Source of the DNA: Leucobacter allii
Lineage (GTDB): Bacteria; Actinomycetota; Actinomycetes; Actinomycetales; Microbacteriaceae
Assembly: GCF_022919155.1 (NCBI RefSeq)
Contig: NZ_CP095045.1
Location: 930,001 to 994,000, forward strand
Direction: 5' to 3'
DNA length: 64,000 bases
Shown here: piece by piece, positions 50,242-58,480 of the stretch
How positions within the stretch are numbered: position 1 is the first letter of the stretch
Layout of the letters: each line of letters begins with the position of its first letter
Notes under the pieces: generated by a model
Databases searched by the model: none
Told to the model about the DNA's origin: nothing
What the model saw: only the letters and a program-made list of their open reading frames with translations
Position numbers and translations under genes: made by a program

Positions 50242-50290
50242 GGTCGTGCCTCCTCAGGCAACGTCGGGCCCGAGGTCGGGCATGGGAACC

Positions 50291-50371
50291 TCGCTCAATT
50301 AAGGCGAGGCTGGTATCCTGTGATTGAAAGCCAGCAGGCAGTGCCCAGGTCGCACAGCCCAGCTGGCTTTC
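50291..50371. repeat. Two hairpins between the MuF-type gene and the scaffold gene
   Basis: CCTCGC/GCGAGG flank an 8-base loop near 50291-50311. GAAAGCCAGC (from 50326) and GCTGGCTTTC (to 50369) form a 10-bp stem with a long loop containing GCCCAGGTCGC. A TATCCT box on the plus strand (50311-50316) lies just before the second hairpin, so a small plus-strand RNA is possible. No immunity-type gene fits in this 136-base gap. Confidence 0.45.
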
Positions 50372-50377
50372 CTTATG

Positions 50378-51910
50378 TCACCGCTCAAGGAACGTGACCG
50401 AACCGTCGTGGCCGATCACGATGACGTGCGTGAGCTTCCGCTCCGACGAGAGCCGCCGGCGAACCTGCTCAATCGAGTGCGCGTCATCGAGAGTTGACCG
50501 GCGCAGATCGAGGACGAGCCTGTTGCTCTGCTTCCTCGCCCGAGCCATTTGATGGTCGACGGTGTTCTTGCCGCCGCCGAGTGGTGCCTTGAACTCCCAG
50601 ATGACGCCGTCCATGACGACGTCCGGGTTCTTCACATTGTGACCGTGGGCGAGAGGCCGGAACGACACGTTGTACCCGAGCTCCTGCATGCGTGCCGCAG
50701 TGCTCAGCTCGTGCGCACCAACGTCCAGGCCCTCGGGGATGAACAACGATCCTGGCCGGCGCACCGAAGTCGTCGTCGGCGCGGTGCGACCACGAGGGTT
50801 CCGATCGCCACCGTCCGCGAACGGGAGCTGCTCGCGGTACTCGCGGCGGATGATCCCGGTCTCCTCGACGTGCTCGCGCAGAGCGGCCTGCGCTTCGCCG
50901 ATCTCCATGGGATCGCCGTCGCGCTTCGCCTGCCGCACGTCCCGCTCGAGCGCGCGCAGCTTCTCCCGGTCGGCCTTCTTCTGCGGGTCGTGCGTCGAGT
51001 ACTGCGTCGGATCCGGACCGCCCGGGAGGCCAGGCACGAGCGTGCAGCGGCAGTTGGGGTGTCCCCACCCGCTCGCGCGCATCTGGTCGAGCGTCGCATC
51101 GACGTGGATCGTCGTCGGCTCCCCGGTGATCGCATGCGGCACGACGATGTCGCCGATGGGGCCGCCATCAGTGACGATCTTTCCCTGCCAGGCACCGCAC
51201 TTTGAGCAGGCCGATGAGCCGATCACGGGCGTGAACGTCGTGATGCCGGCCGCGGTCATGGATGCGACGGACTGGTCTCGCCAGGCGCGCGCAGCGGCGC
51301 TCCGTGTTGCCATCTCGGAGTAGGCGCCGATTGTCCACCGGCGGCCGCCCTTGTCGGTGAAGCCCGTGATGCCCTCGGCGATGTACTCGTCGAGGATGCG
51401 ACGGTGGAGCGCCCGCGACGTCGTCATCCCCGTGAGCAGGGATCCGACGTGCTTGGACGTCATCGCCTGGTAGGCGTCGACAGGTGCGCGCAGAATCCGG
51501 GCGTTCAGGGCGCGCAGGCTGTCGCGCAGGTCGAGCTCGACCGCGGCCACAGCGTAGGCGCCGCCGGCGGTGAGCGACGTCACCTTCGAGACGCCGCGCG
51601 CTGCGTAGGCGGGGAAGTCGAGGAGGGCGCGGGAGATCTCCGCCGACGCCCCCGACGCCGCCTCCTCGGTCGCCCACTTCGCGAGCTTTTCCGGGTCGAC
51701 CTGCAGTACCAAGCGCTCGGCCTGTTCCCGCAGTTCCTGAATCGCAGGGTAGCGGGCGATCGTGTCGGCCGGGGTGTCGAGGTGCTGGTCGGCGAGCCGC
51801 TCGAGCGTCGCACGCAGCGCGTCCTCAATGCGGCGGTAGCGTTCCGCGATCGCGTGTCCGATGTCGTCGATCCACGCGGCGGGGGAGTCGCCGGGCCACT
51901 GCTCGACCAT
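50378..51910 (-). CDS. Minor capsid (MuF-type) protein with C-terminal CdiA-like tRNase toxin domain
   Basis: 510 residues. Residues ~1-300 are the phage head morphogenesis part: helical region, then SSACSKCGAWQGKIV (Cys235, Cys238) and GWGHPNCRCTL (His284, Cys287, Cys289), the zinc-type signature of MuF/minor-capsid-1 proteins. A charged linker (~300-395) follows. Residues ~395-510 form a separate domain: LSTAARMQELGYNVSFRPL, NPDVVMDGVIWEFKAP (Asp434, Glu439, Lys441), GGGKNTVDHQMARARKQSNRLVLDLRR and THVIVIGHDGSV. This is the PD-(D/E)xK-like layout of CdiA C-terminal tRNA nucleases. The fusion fits the MuF polymorphic toxins of temperate phages, delivered or released with virions. No adjacent immunity gene is seen. 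Confidence 0.82.
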   Translation of the reverse strand: MVEQWPGDSPAAWIDDIGHAIAERYRRIEDALRATLERLADQHLDTPADTIARYPAIQELREQAERLVLQVDPEKLAKWATEEAASGASAEISRALLDFPAYAARGVSKVTSLTAGGAYAVAAVELDLRDSLRALNARILRAPVDAYQAMTSKHVGSLLTGMTTSRALHRRILDEYIAEGITGFTDKGGRRWTIGAYSEMATRSAAARAWRDQSVASMTAAGITTFTPVIGSSACSKCGAWQGKIVTDGGPIGDIVVPHAITGEPTTIHVDATLDQMRASGWGHPNCRCTLVPGLPGGPDPTQYSTHDPQKKADREKLRALERDVRQAKRDGDPMEIGEAQAALREHVEETGIIRREYREQLPFADGGDRNPRGRTAPTTTSVRRPGSLFIPEGLDVGAHELSTAARMQELGYNVSFRPLAHGHNVKNPDVVMDGVIWEFKAPLGGGKNTVDHQMARARKQSNRLVLDLRRSTLDDAHSIEQVRRRLSSERKLTHVIVIGHDGSVTFLER

Positions 51911-51973
51911 GGTGTTGGTCCTCTCGTCTCAGGGTTGCAAGGTGAGAGAGGGCCAGCACGTGGCAGATGTGCG

Positions 51974-53533
51974 CTACTCCTCGGGTTCGTCGTCGACGCG
52001 GTCGATGCCGAACGGATCCGGGGGCCGCTGTGCATCCTTGACCTTCTGGATGCGTGCGACCTCCTCGGCGATCGCATCGTCCTCCCAGTCGGGGTTCGCA
52101 CGCCGCACCGCGGTCTCCGTGCTGATCGCCTCGGCCACCTTGAGCAGCCCGATCGTCTCCGCCTCAACCTTCGGATCGGTACGGGAGATGTCCGGGAAGA
52201 CGACGTTCAGGTCGTACCGGCCGCCGCCCTTGCCCGGGAAGAGGATCCCGTCGAGCTCAAGCGCGACAGACCCCATGCGGGAGAGCACCATCCGGTCGTA
52301 GAGGTTCTTCTTCGACCGGGACGTTTCGGTGCGATGCTCGCGCTGCTGGATCTCCGTCGCAGTCGCCTGCGATCCGCTCCTGTCGCCGAGCCCCCACGCG
52401 GACGGAGAGAAGCCAGCCTTGTGGAGGATCTGCAGCATCACCTTGTCGAGGGTGTCGGAGTGCTCCTGCACGCGGATCTGGAACTGGTTCGGGGTGAGGT
52501 CCATGCCGTCGCCAACACTGCCGGGCACCTGCAGGCCGACGAACATCTCCTGGAACAGGTCGAACGACGCCCCGGCGCCGGGCCCGTTCGATCGTAGGTA
52601 CGCCTCGGGGACGATGAGACGGCCGGCGCCGAGCTTGAGGTCCCGCATCCAGGACGACCATGTTTCGTCCGCGTTGTCGAACAGCGGGGGAAGCTGGTTG
52701 AAGTCGGATCTGCCGGCATCCTTGAGGGCTGCCTGCTTTCGCCAGGCCAGCGCGGGAGCGTTCGGCAGGTAGCCGGCAGTGAGCCGATCGATCTGCGTGG
52801 GGATGCGCGACTCCCCGTCGATGAGGGCAGCGTAGGGCTCCGTCTCGGGACGCTCCTGCAGCGGGACTCGGGTGCCGAGGTTCGTCTTCGTGCCCCGGTA
52901 GAGCGCGTGCTCGATGTAGCCCGTGGCGTGGTGCTCGAGATGCCGCCAGTACACGTGCGTGCCGTCCGAGTACTCCGACCACAGCGTGACCTCGACGAGG
53001 CGGCCATGCCGGAAGACTGGGACGACGGTGTCTGCGGCGGCGTAGTCGAGCCAGACATGGTCCTCGAGCTCGACGTCCCAGCGGGGGATGATGACCGTGG
53101 CGCCGAGCGCGGACTTGATCTCTCCCATCGAGTTGAGCATCGCGTGGTGTGCGTCGCCGTTGAGGATGTCGTCGAGGCGGGCCTGCGCGAGCTCGGTGAC
53201 CTGCTCCTGACCGTCAGCGAAGTCCGTGACGGGCGGATCCGAGTACTGCAGGTCGGAGGCGAGCGTCGCGAGGTCCGCAGCGAGCGGCAGATGCACGCGC
53301 GTCCGGTGCTCACCCGCCGGGACGGGGCGACCCCACATGAAGCGAGACGCGGCGCCCACGAGCCCGCCCCTGAGCGGCTGCCCGCGCCGGGTGTGCGTGG
53401 CCTGCTCGCCTCGGTAGAGCTTCTGCAAGGTGGTCGTGTCGCCGGTGAGCCAGGCGTCGTTCTCCTCGTACTGGGCGTACGCCGGCTGCCAGGCCTTCGG
53501 CGGCCAGGGAGAGTTCGCGGCAGGCATCGGCAT
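51974..53533 (-). CDS. Portal protein
   Basis: 519 residues from ATG 53533 with GGGAGG 8 bases upstream; the extra upstream frame lies inside the opposite-strand gene. The SPP1 Gp6/phi29-like pattern includes WPPKAWQPAYAQYEENDAWLTGDTTTLQKLYRG, GEIKSALGATVIIPRWDVELEDHVWLDYAAADTVVPVF, DGMDLTPNQFQIRVQEHSDTLDKVMLQILHKAGFSPSAWGLGDRSGSQATATEIQQREHRTETSRSKKNL and a C-terminal helical crown. It forms the DNA gate at one capsid vertex and follows the terminase gene in packaging order. Confidence 0.88.
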   Translation of the reverse strand: MPMPAANSPWPPKAWQPAYAQYEENDAWLTGDTTTLQKLYRGEQATHTRRGQPLRGGLVGAASRFMWGRPVPAGEHRTRVHLPLAADLATLASDLQYSDPPVTDFADGQEQVTELAQARLDDILNGDAHHAMLNSMGEIKSALGATVIIPRWDVELEDHVWLDYAAADTVVPVFRHGRLVEVTLWSEYSDGTHVYWRHLEHHATGYIEHALYRGTKTNLGTRVPLQERPETEPYAALIDGESRIPTQIDRLTAGYLPNAPALAWRKQAALKDAGRSDFNQLPPLFDNADETWSSWMRDLKLGAGRLIVPEAYLRSNGPGAGASFDLFQEMFVGLQVPGSVGDGMDLTPNQFQIRVQEHSDTLDKVMLQILHKAGFSPSAWGLGDRSGSQATATEIQQREHRTETSRSKKNLYDRMVLSRMGSVALELDGILFPGKGGGRYDLNVVFPDISRTDPKVEAETIGLLKVAEAISTETAVRRANPDWEDDAIAEEVARIQKVKDAQRPPDPFGIDRVDDEPEE

Positions 53534-53564
53534 GAGTAGGTACCTCCCGGTAATGTGAACGACT

Positions 53565-53963
53565 ATGGAAATTGAATGGGGTGCCGTGGCGACGGTTGCC
53601 GGCGCCGTGCTCGTGTTCATTTCGACTGTGTGGGGGCTGCGGAAGGACGATCGCCCCATGCGGAAGCTCGAACGTCTTGTCGCACTCAGAAAAGAGCTGC
53701 GCGCAGGTTCTGAAGCGGCGCTGGCTGTCGAGAAGGCAATCGATGTTCTAGCCGCGAGAGTCAGGGACCAGGCCTACCCGATAGGTAAGGAACGTGTCTA
53801 TGCCCTGATAGCCGCATGTGCTGCGTATGCAGCCGGCGCGTTAATGCTGTTCACAAGTCTGAAGGAAGACGGGCCTGGTAAATGGTTCGGTCTTGGTACG
53901 TTGGTTCTCGGGGTCATTACCTACATTGCGGGCATGTCCGCGCCTGCGCGGGATAGACGATAG
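53565..53963 (+). CDS. Small membrane protein, opposite-strand phage accessory gene
   Basis: 132 residues encoded against the late operon between terminase and portal. Three hydrophobic segments: ~6-25 (GAVATVAGAVLVFISTVWGL), ~78-98 (VYALIAACAAYAAGALMLF) and ~108-126 (WFGLGTLVLGVITYIAGM), with a charged helical segment (RPMRKLERLVALRKELRAGSEAALAVEKAIDVLAARVRD) between the first two. A TAATGT box just before ATG 53565 and no ribosome binding site suggest a leaderless, independently expressed gene. Base composition is less GC-rich than its neighbours. Unknown function; superinfection exclusion or toxin immunity at the membrane are possible. Confidence 0.65.
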   Translation: MEIEWGAVATVAGAVLVFISTVWGLRKDDRPMRKLERLVALRKELRAGSEAALAVEKAIDVLAARVRDQAYPIGKERVYALIAACAAYAAGALMLFTSLKEDGPGKWFGLGTLVLGVITYIAGMSAPARDRR

Positions 53964-53968
53964 CCCGA

Positions 53969-55258
53969 TTAGGCGGCGAGCGAGTAGACCTCGTTCTGCC
54001 ATTGCCCGATCGTCGACCGGATCGCATACCGTGCAGCGTCGAGGGCGTGATCGTCGCGCTTCACCACGGCATCCTCGCCGTCCTCGGATGCCTTCTCGTC
54101 CCACTCGTACTCGGTGACTTCGGCGAGGAACGTCTCGCACCGGTCCGAGACGATGAGCTTGCCTTGTGCGAGCAGGTTTGAGATGTTCGCGATGCCCTCG
54201 AGGACGCTGTTGTCGGCCGCCCACGGGGTGAGTTGGTCCGAGTGCAGCTGCGCCCGCATCGACGCCGCTGAGGGGTCGAGGAACACGTACTCGGGTGCGG
54301 GGATGTAGACGCCGTCGGGGGCGTGCTTGCCGGCAAGCCAGGCACGGAACCGCTTCGAGAGCTCGACGTCCGGAAGAGTCTCGCCGTGGTGCTCGGCGCT
54401 GGAGTAATGCCACTCGTCGATGAGGATGAGGCGCGGCTGCGCTTCGTCGGTGAGCCCGAGCATGAGCGCCGCGGTGGTGTTCGTGGTGCCATAGTCCATG
54501 CCCACGGCGAGGGTGCGTCGGATCGGCGGGAGTTCAGTGTGCGGGATGAGGTGACGGTCTTCGTCCCACATCGAGTAGACGGCGCCGGCGGCGTTGGTCC
54601 ACTGGCCCTCGATGAAGCGGAGGTAGAAGACGCCCGCGTAGGAGGCTTTCATCTCCGCCTTGAACTGGTCGGAGAGGGACGGGTTGTCGTCCATCGTGAA
54701 CGCGAAGTGGATGAGGTTCTTCTCGCGCGCCTTGAGGATCCACGACTTTCTGAGCCAGTGGTTCTTGCTGCCGGGGTTCGTGGTCGCGAGGAGGCGGGCG
54801 CCGTCGACGGAGAGGCGGGTGACGAGCATGTCCCAGAACGCTTCGGGGATGATCGTTGCCTCGTCGACGTACGCGAGCGACACTGTCAAGCCGCGGATCT
54901 TCGTCTCGCTCGAGGCGTCGTTGGCGCCATAGAGGTGGACGGTGCGGCCCAGGATCGTCGCGGTCTTCGCGCCGGGCGTGTACTTGATGTACTTCGTGAG
55001 CGCCCCGAAGATCTCCGGGTTCGTCAGCAGCGAGAAGAGATTGCCATTGATCGTGTCGAGAGTGCGCCCCACGATGATGATCACACCCGTCTTCGGGGCG
55101 CGGAGCACCGCGAACAGGAACGCGAACAGCGAGATGAACGTCTTGCCCGAGCGCACCGCGCCCGACCAGAGCGCGATCTTCGCCTTCGTGCAGTCCGCCA
55201 CGCTGAGAAGCTGCGCACGAGACATGATCGAGGTGAGGCCGGCCATAGCGTCCAACAC
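53969..55258 (-). CDS. Terminase large subunit
   Basis: 429-residue packaging motor. ATPase: Walker A WSGAVRSGKT (31-40), Walker B LAYVDEA (~130), coupling motif LLATTNPGS. Nuclease domain: first acidic residue in AVGMDYGTTNT, then YVFLDPSAASM and a final acid in RDDHALDAARYAI. This PBSX/phage-SPP1-like layout fits cos or headful packaging, not decidable here. An ATG start at 55258 is used; another ATG (MAGLTS) is 4 codons in. Confidence 0.92.
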   Translation of the reverse strand: MLDAMAGLTSIMSRAQLLSVADCTKAKIALWSGAVRSGKTFISLFAFLFAVLRAPKTGVIIIVGRTLDTINGNLFSLLTNPEIFGALTKYIKYTPGAKTATILGRTVHLYGANDASSETKIRGLTVSLAYVDEATIIPEAFWDMLVTRLSVDGARLLATTNPGSKNHWLRKSWILKAREKNLIHFAFTMDDNPSLSDQFKAEMKASYAGVFYLRFIEGQWTNAAGAVYSMWDEDRHLIPHTELPPIRRTLAVGMDYGTTNTTAALMLGLTDEAQPRLILIDEWHYSSAEHHGETLPDVELSKRFRAWLAGKHAPDGVYIPAPEYVFLDPSAASMRAQLHSDQLTPWAADNSVLEGIANISNLLAQGKLIVSDRCETFLAEVTEYEWDEKASEDGEDAVVKRDDHALDAARYAIRSTIGQWQNEVYSLAA

Positions 55259-55272
55259 GGCCTCCCCTCGAG

Positions 55273-55791
55273 CTACTCGGAGTCGGCCGAGGTCTCCGGC
55301 TGCCTGAGCGCCTCCGCTGCGGCGAGGATGCCCGCCTCGAGCGACTGCACCACCGACTGTGCACCCGACACGTCCGGATCCTTCTCCACGATCCGGGTGA
55401 GCTTGTCGAACGTGATGCCAGCCGTCGTCACCGCGTTGCGCACGACCTCAACAGGCGGCTTCTTGAGCAGATGCTCCGAGTACGTGTTGTCGCGGCCACC
55501 GAAGCTGTACACGAGGTACTCGCCGTCGAGACTGTCGAGCAGCTGCTCAGCACGCGCAGCCATCTTCTCCGCGAGCCGCGTACGAGCCGCCGCGAGATCG
55601 ATCGTGTGCGCGGCGACTGCCTCAGCCGTGCGAGTGCGGTCGAAGCGGAGGCCGTCCTGCTTCGCCCACCGGGAGACGGTCGACTGCGAGACCCCGAGCT
55701 TCTTCGCGATCGCGTTCGCAGAGAGCCCCGCAGCGTGGAGCTTCTTCACCTGTGCACGTTTCGGGTGGATTGATCCGCGCCGCTCCGTCAC
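55273..55791 (-). CDS. Terminase small subunit (helix-turn-helix)
   Basis: 172 residues from GTG 55791, with GAGGAGG 5 bases upstream. The N-terminal helix-turn-helix KRAQVKKLHAAGLSANAIAKKLGVSQSTVSRWAKQDGL would recognise the packaging site. A helical oligomerisation region follows (AAARTRLAEKMAARAEQLLDSLDGEYLVYSFGGRDNTYSEHLLKKPP). It lies 14 bases upstream of the large subunit, in the usual small-large order. Confidence 0.82.
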   Translation of the reverse strand: MTERRGSIHPKRAQVKKLHAAGLSANAIAKKLGVSQSTVSRWAKQDGLRFDRTRTAEAVAAHTIDLAAARTRLAEKMAARAEQLLDSLDGEYLVYSFGGRDNTYSEHLLKKPPVEVVRNAVTTAGITFDKLTRIVEKDPDVSGAQSVVQSLEAGILAAAEALRQPETSADSE

Positions 55792-55964
55792 GTGTGCCTC
55801 CTCGGTGTTGTGAGGCGGCGTTGGGGGGCCGGGCACGCGCGAGCTGTGGAGCTCCTGGCCCGCGCGTGCCGCGGTTCGGAAGGAATGAGCAAGGGCCGGG
55901 ACTCGACGTGTTGTCGTGTTCCGGCCCACTTGCTCAACACTCACAGTAGGGGTGGCCCCCTTTG

Positions 55965-56201
55965 CTACAGCAAGTCCTCTGCGCTTATCGGCGTGTCGGA
56001 CTTGATTCCGCGGTTTCTGAGGTCCCGCTCACGGGACTCTCGCCACCATGTGAGGAGTGCTTCGTGTTCGACGATGCGGCGCCCGTGCTCGTCCCACGTC
56101 ATGCGGAGGCCGCGGCGCCGCCACTTCCGTATGGTGTCGACGTGCCTGCCGACGCGGGCGGATGCCTGCCGGTAGGTGTAGAACGGGCGGTCGGTGATCA
56201 T
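55965..56201 (-). CDS. MerR/excisionase-like helix-turn-helix protein
   Basis: 78 residues, ATG 56201. DRPFYTYRQASARVGRHVDTIRKWRRRGLRMTWDEHGRRIVEHEALLTWW is a winged helix-turn-helix of the MerR/Xis type. Position at the head of the late region just before the terminase suggests a DNA-binding regulator of late genes or a packaging helper; a recombination directionality role is possible but it is far from the likely integrase. It overlaps the preceding gene by 4 bases. Confidence 0.7.
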   Translation of the reverse strand: MITDRPFYTYRQASARVGRHVDTIRKWRRRGLRMTWDEHGRRIVEHEALLTWWRESRERDLRNRGIKSDTPISAEDLL

Positions 56202-56821
56202 CTGTGTTCGGTGTCCCATCGTGCGCCGCAGGTGTCGCAGCGGATCGCGTGGAGGCCGTCGGGGCCCCAGATCGGGTACAGGGTGTACTCGCCGCAGCCG
56301 GTCGCCGGGCAGGGTCTCGGCCGGTACGCCTTGAACTTCGCTTCTGCCCTGGGGTAGCGGCCGCGCATCTCCCTGATGACCCGGACGAGGTCGGTGGGGG
56401 AGTCTCCGAGTTCGCCGGCGGCGGTGCGGTGTTCGATCTCGCGGGAGATGCTGCGCAGCCACAGGATGATCTCGGAAGCGAGGGTGAACGCATCCGAGGG
56501 GGTGCCGAGGGGGAGGCCTTGGGGTTCGTCCCGTCCCGTCCACATGCGCTCACGGAGCGCGCGCGGTGAGGCGCCGCCGACCTTCTCCGCGATCTCACGG
56601 CCGAATATGATCAGGGTGGCGTAGAGCAGGTCGGCGTCGTCGGCGGGGTCGACGCGGTAGGGGAGTCGTGCTTTCTCGCTGCTCCCGGACACGACCACGG
56701 CGCTGGTGTCCTGTGCTGCGATCGTGGACTCGGCGAGCTCGCGCATGTGGGCCAGCTGGAACGGGACCGGGTCGAGGTGCCAGCGAAACCACTCACCCCA
56801 AGTGCGTTCGACCGTGCTCAT
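56198..56821 (-). CDS. Phage protein with C-terminal zinc ribbon
   Basis: 207 residues. A helical N-terminal part (WFRWHLDPVPFQLAHMRELAESTIAAQDTS...; ADLLYATLIIFGREIAEKVGG; EIILWLRSISREIEHR) is followed by a zinc ribbon CPATGCGEYTLYPIWGPDGLHAIRCDTCGARW. This composition is common in actinophage genes upstream of the terminase and suggests nucleic-acid binding. It overlaps the Mer-type gene by 4 bases. Confidence 0.68.
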   Translation of the reverse strand: MSTVERTWGEWFRWHLDPVPFQLAHMRELAESTIAAQDTSAVVVSGSSEKARLPYRVDPADDADLLYATLIIFGREIAEKVGGASPRALRERMWTGRDEPQGLPLGTPSDAFTLASEIILWLRSISREIEHRTAAGELGDSPTDLVRVIREMRGRYPRAEAKFKAYRPRPCPATGCGEYTLYPIWGPDGLHAIRCDTCGARWDTEHR

Positions 56822-56868
56822 TCTCGACCTGCTTTCGAGTGGACCCGTGTGACGCTACGGTGGGGAGC

Positions 56869-57252
56869 ATGACAACATGGATTGCGCTTGGCGGACCGCA
56901 ACACCTCACTCAGGGAGGGGACGCTGATCAGGTTCCCGACGGCTATGTATTCGAGGGCCCTGGATCGGGTTACAGCCCCGTGTACCCGTCCGGCACGCGA
57001 GACGCTGACGCTGTATACCGATGGCAAGCAGACCTCGACTACATTCGCGATGGGAATACGATTATTGCCCATCTGCAGAATGGCGACTACGCGGCAAGGG
57101 AGGACCTTGCTCGTCTCCTCACGCTCGGGTCTGGCGCAGCGATCGAGTACTTGAAGTATGGGATCAGTACCATTTCGGTTGAGCCGACTTCGGAGCCTGC
57201 TGCAGCCGCGCGCGAGAGCATTGATCTCTACCGCGAGAGAGATCTCATCTGA
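56869..57252 (+). CDS. Opposite-strand phage accessory protein, unknown function
   Basis: 127 residues from ATG 56869, preceded by GTGGGGAGC, with a TACGGT box about 10 bases ahead. The sequence is soluble and acidic: TWIALGGPQHLTQGGDADQVPDGYVFEGPGSGYSPVYP, then helical RDADAVYRWQADLDYIRDGNTIIAHLQNGDYAAREDLARLLTLGSGAAIEYL. The pattern ADLDYIRDGNTIIAHLQ is unlike known families I can name. It is isolated between the early and late minus-strand operons, with convergent genes on its right, which fits an independently transcribed moron. Confidence 0.6.
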   Translation: MTTWIALGGPQHLTQGGDADQVPDGYVFEGPGSGYSPVYPSGTRDADAVYRWQADLDYIRDGNTIIAHLQNGDYAAREDLARLLTLGSGAAIEYLKYGISTISVEPTSEPAAAARESIDLYRERDLI

Positions 57253-57266
57253 GGTGATCTTCAGCT

Positions 57267-58292
57267 TCATCCTTGCTTCTCCTTACGCTCAGGCACCACA
57301 CGAGCACAGGGGAAGTTCATCTTGTTGCACGGAGGCTGCCGACCACCTCGCAGCCACTCGGCCAGTCGGTGCTTGATGAACCAGGCGACGAACACCTCGC
57401 TCGGTTCCTCGCCTTCCCACTCGGCGAGCGCGGCGTTGATCACCTCGGCGAGTTTCGCTTCGTCCACCTCTACCGGGGCAGCGAGAGACGTAGCCGCCCA
57501 CTCGACGCCTTGCACGAATGCCCGCCGTTTCAGGTCCGCGGGGTCGAACTCCGCGCCGTTACACATCGCTCGCAGCCCGCGCTTGTACCGCTCTGCTTCC
57601 ACACGGGCCTTTGCTATCAGCTCCTCGCGGTCGGGGGACGGGGCGGGCGAGGCCTCGGCACGCCACATGCGCAGAACCTCCTCGGCCGCCTCACGCTGCC
57701 GTTCCCGCAGGAACTCACGCTGATCCTCCGACATGGCGTGATAGCCCTGGTAGGGGCTGTCTGCTTTCGGGTTCACCGACCGGCAGTGGTAGTAGGCGAG
57801 CGTGTCCATGAGCCGTGAGAGGAGATCATGGCCACCGATCACGCCGTGCTCCCACTCCGGCTCCTGCGGGGCGACACCAGCAGCAGCGCGGCGATGCTGC
57901 ACGACGGCGAGCATGTCGTGCGCATGCTCCTCGATGTCGTTGGTTTCCCACGCCCCGTACTCGTGGTCGATGTCCTCCGAGTAGGGCCGCTCCTCTGTGG
58001 GGGCAGGGCGCGTGGCGACACCAGCAGCAGAAGCGACCGCCACGAGCCCGTTCAGCAGCGCCCGCAGATCGAACTCCGGGTCATCCCGGGGCACGAGGTA
58101 GTGGGTCTCGAAGATATCGAGCAACTGCTCCTCGGTGGGGGCACCCGCGAGCAGACCGTGAGCTTGGAGTGCTGCGACAGCGATCACGGCGTCCTCATGG
58201 TCCTGTGGCTCCGGGATCTTGTACTCGGGCTCCCGTGCCGCGGTGAATGCCTCCGCCACGATCTGCTCCGGGGTTTCAGGTGTGGTCGTCAT
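57267..58292 (-). CDS. Phage early protein, unknown function
   Basis: 341 residues from ATG 58292 (GAGAGG 8 bases upstream; a TTG two codons earlier is an alternative). It is acidic and helical, with TTPETPEQIVAEAFTAA, EEQLLDIFETHYLVPRDDPEFDLRALLNGLVAVA and an Arg/Glu-rich segment (SEDQREFLRERQREAAEEVLRMWRAEA). The C-terminus has AKLAEVINAALAEWEGEEPSEVFVAWFIKHRLAEWL, ending with three cysteines. No enzyme motif is seen. It overlaps the upstream small gene by 4 bases, in the early operon. Confidence 0.62.
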   Translation of the reverse strand: MTTTPETPEQIVAEAFTAAREPEYKIPEPQDHEDAVIAVAALQAHGLLAGAPTEEQLLDIFETHYLVPRDDPEFDLRALLNGLVAVASAAGVATRPAPTEERPYSEDIDHEYGAWETNDIEEHAHDMLAVVQHRRAAAGVAPQEPEWEHGVIGGHDLLSRLMDTLAYYHCRSVNPKADSPYQGYHAMSEDQREFLRERQREAAEEVLRMWRAEASPAPSPDREELIAKARVEAERYKRGLRAMCNGAEFDPADLKRRAFVQGVEWAATSLAAPVEVDEAKLAEVINAALAEWEGEEPSEVFVAWFIKHRLAEWLRGGRQPPCNKMNFPCARVVPERKEKQG

Positions 58293-58480
58293 TTCCAAAC
58301 CTCTCTCATGTCTTGGTCAGCGTATGGATCGTCTGGAAGTGGGGCGAACGGCTCCATGTCGGGCCGTCCTGAGTCGTACTGAGCCCACCAATGACCCGAA
58401 TCCGCTCGACAGGCTCCGGCGTGACCCGATGGGCGAACGCAACAACTCCCTCCGAGCTGGTTTGCGCACTCACTCGCCAT
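58289..58480 (-). CDS. Small Cys/His-rich phage protein
   Basis: 63 residues from ATG 58480. ASECANQLGGSCCVRPSGHAGACRADSGHWWAQYDS contains four cysteines and two histidines in 26 residues, a possible zinc site, in the HAGxC style of small actinophage proteins. An in-frame GTG three codons earlier is an alternative start. Unknown role; co-transcribed with its neighbours by overlaps. Confidence 0.55.
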   Translation of the reverse strand: MASECANQLGGSCCVRPSGHAGACRADSGHWWAQYDSGRPDMEPFAPLPDDPYADQDMREVWK

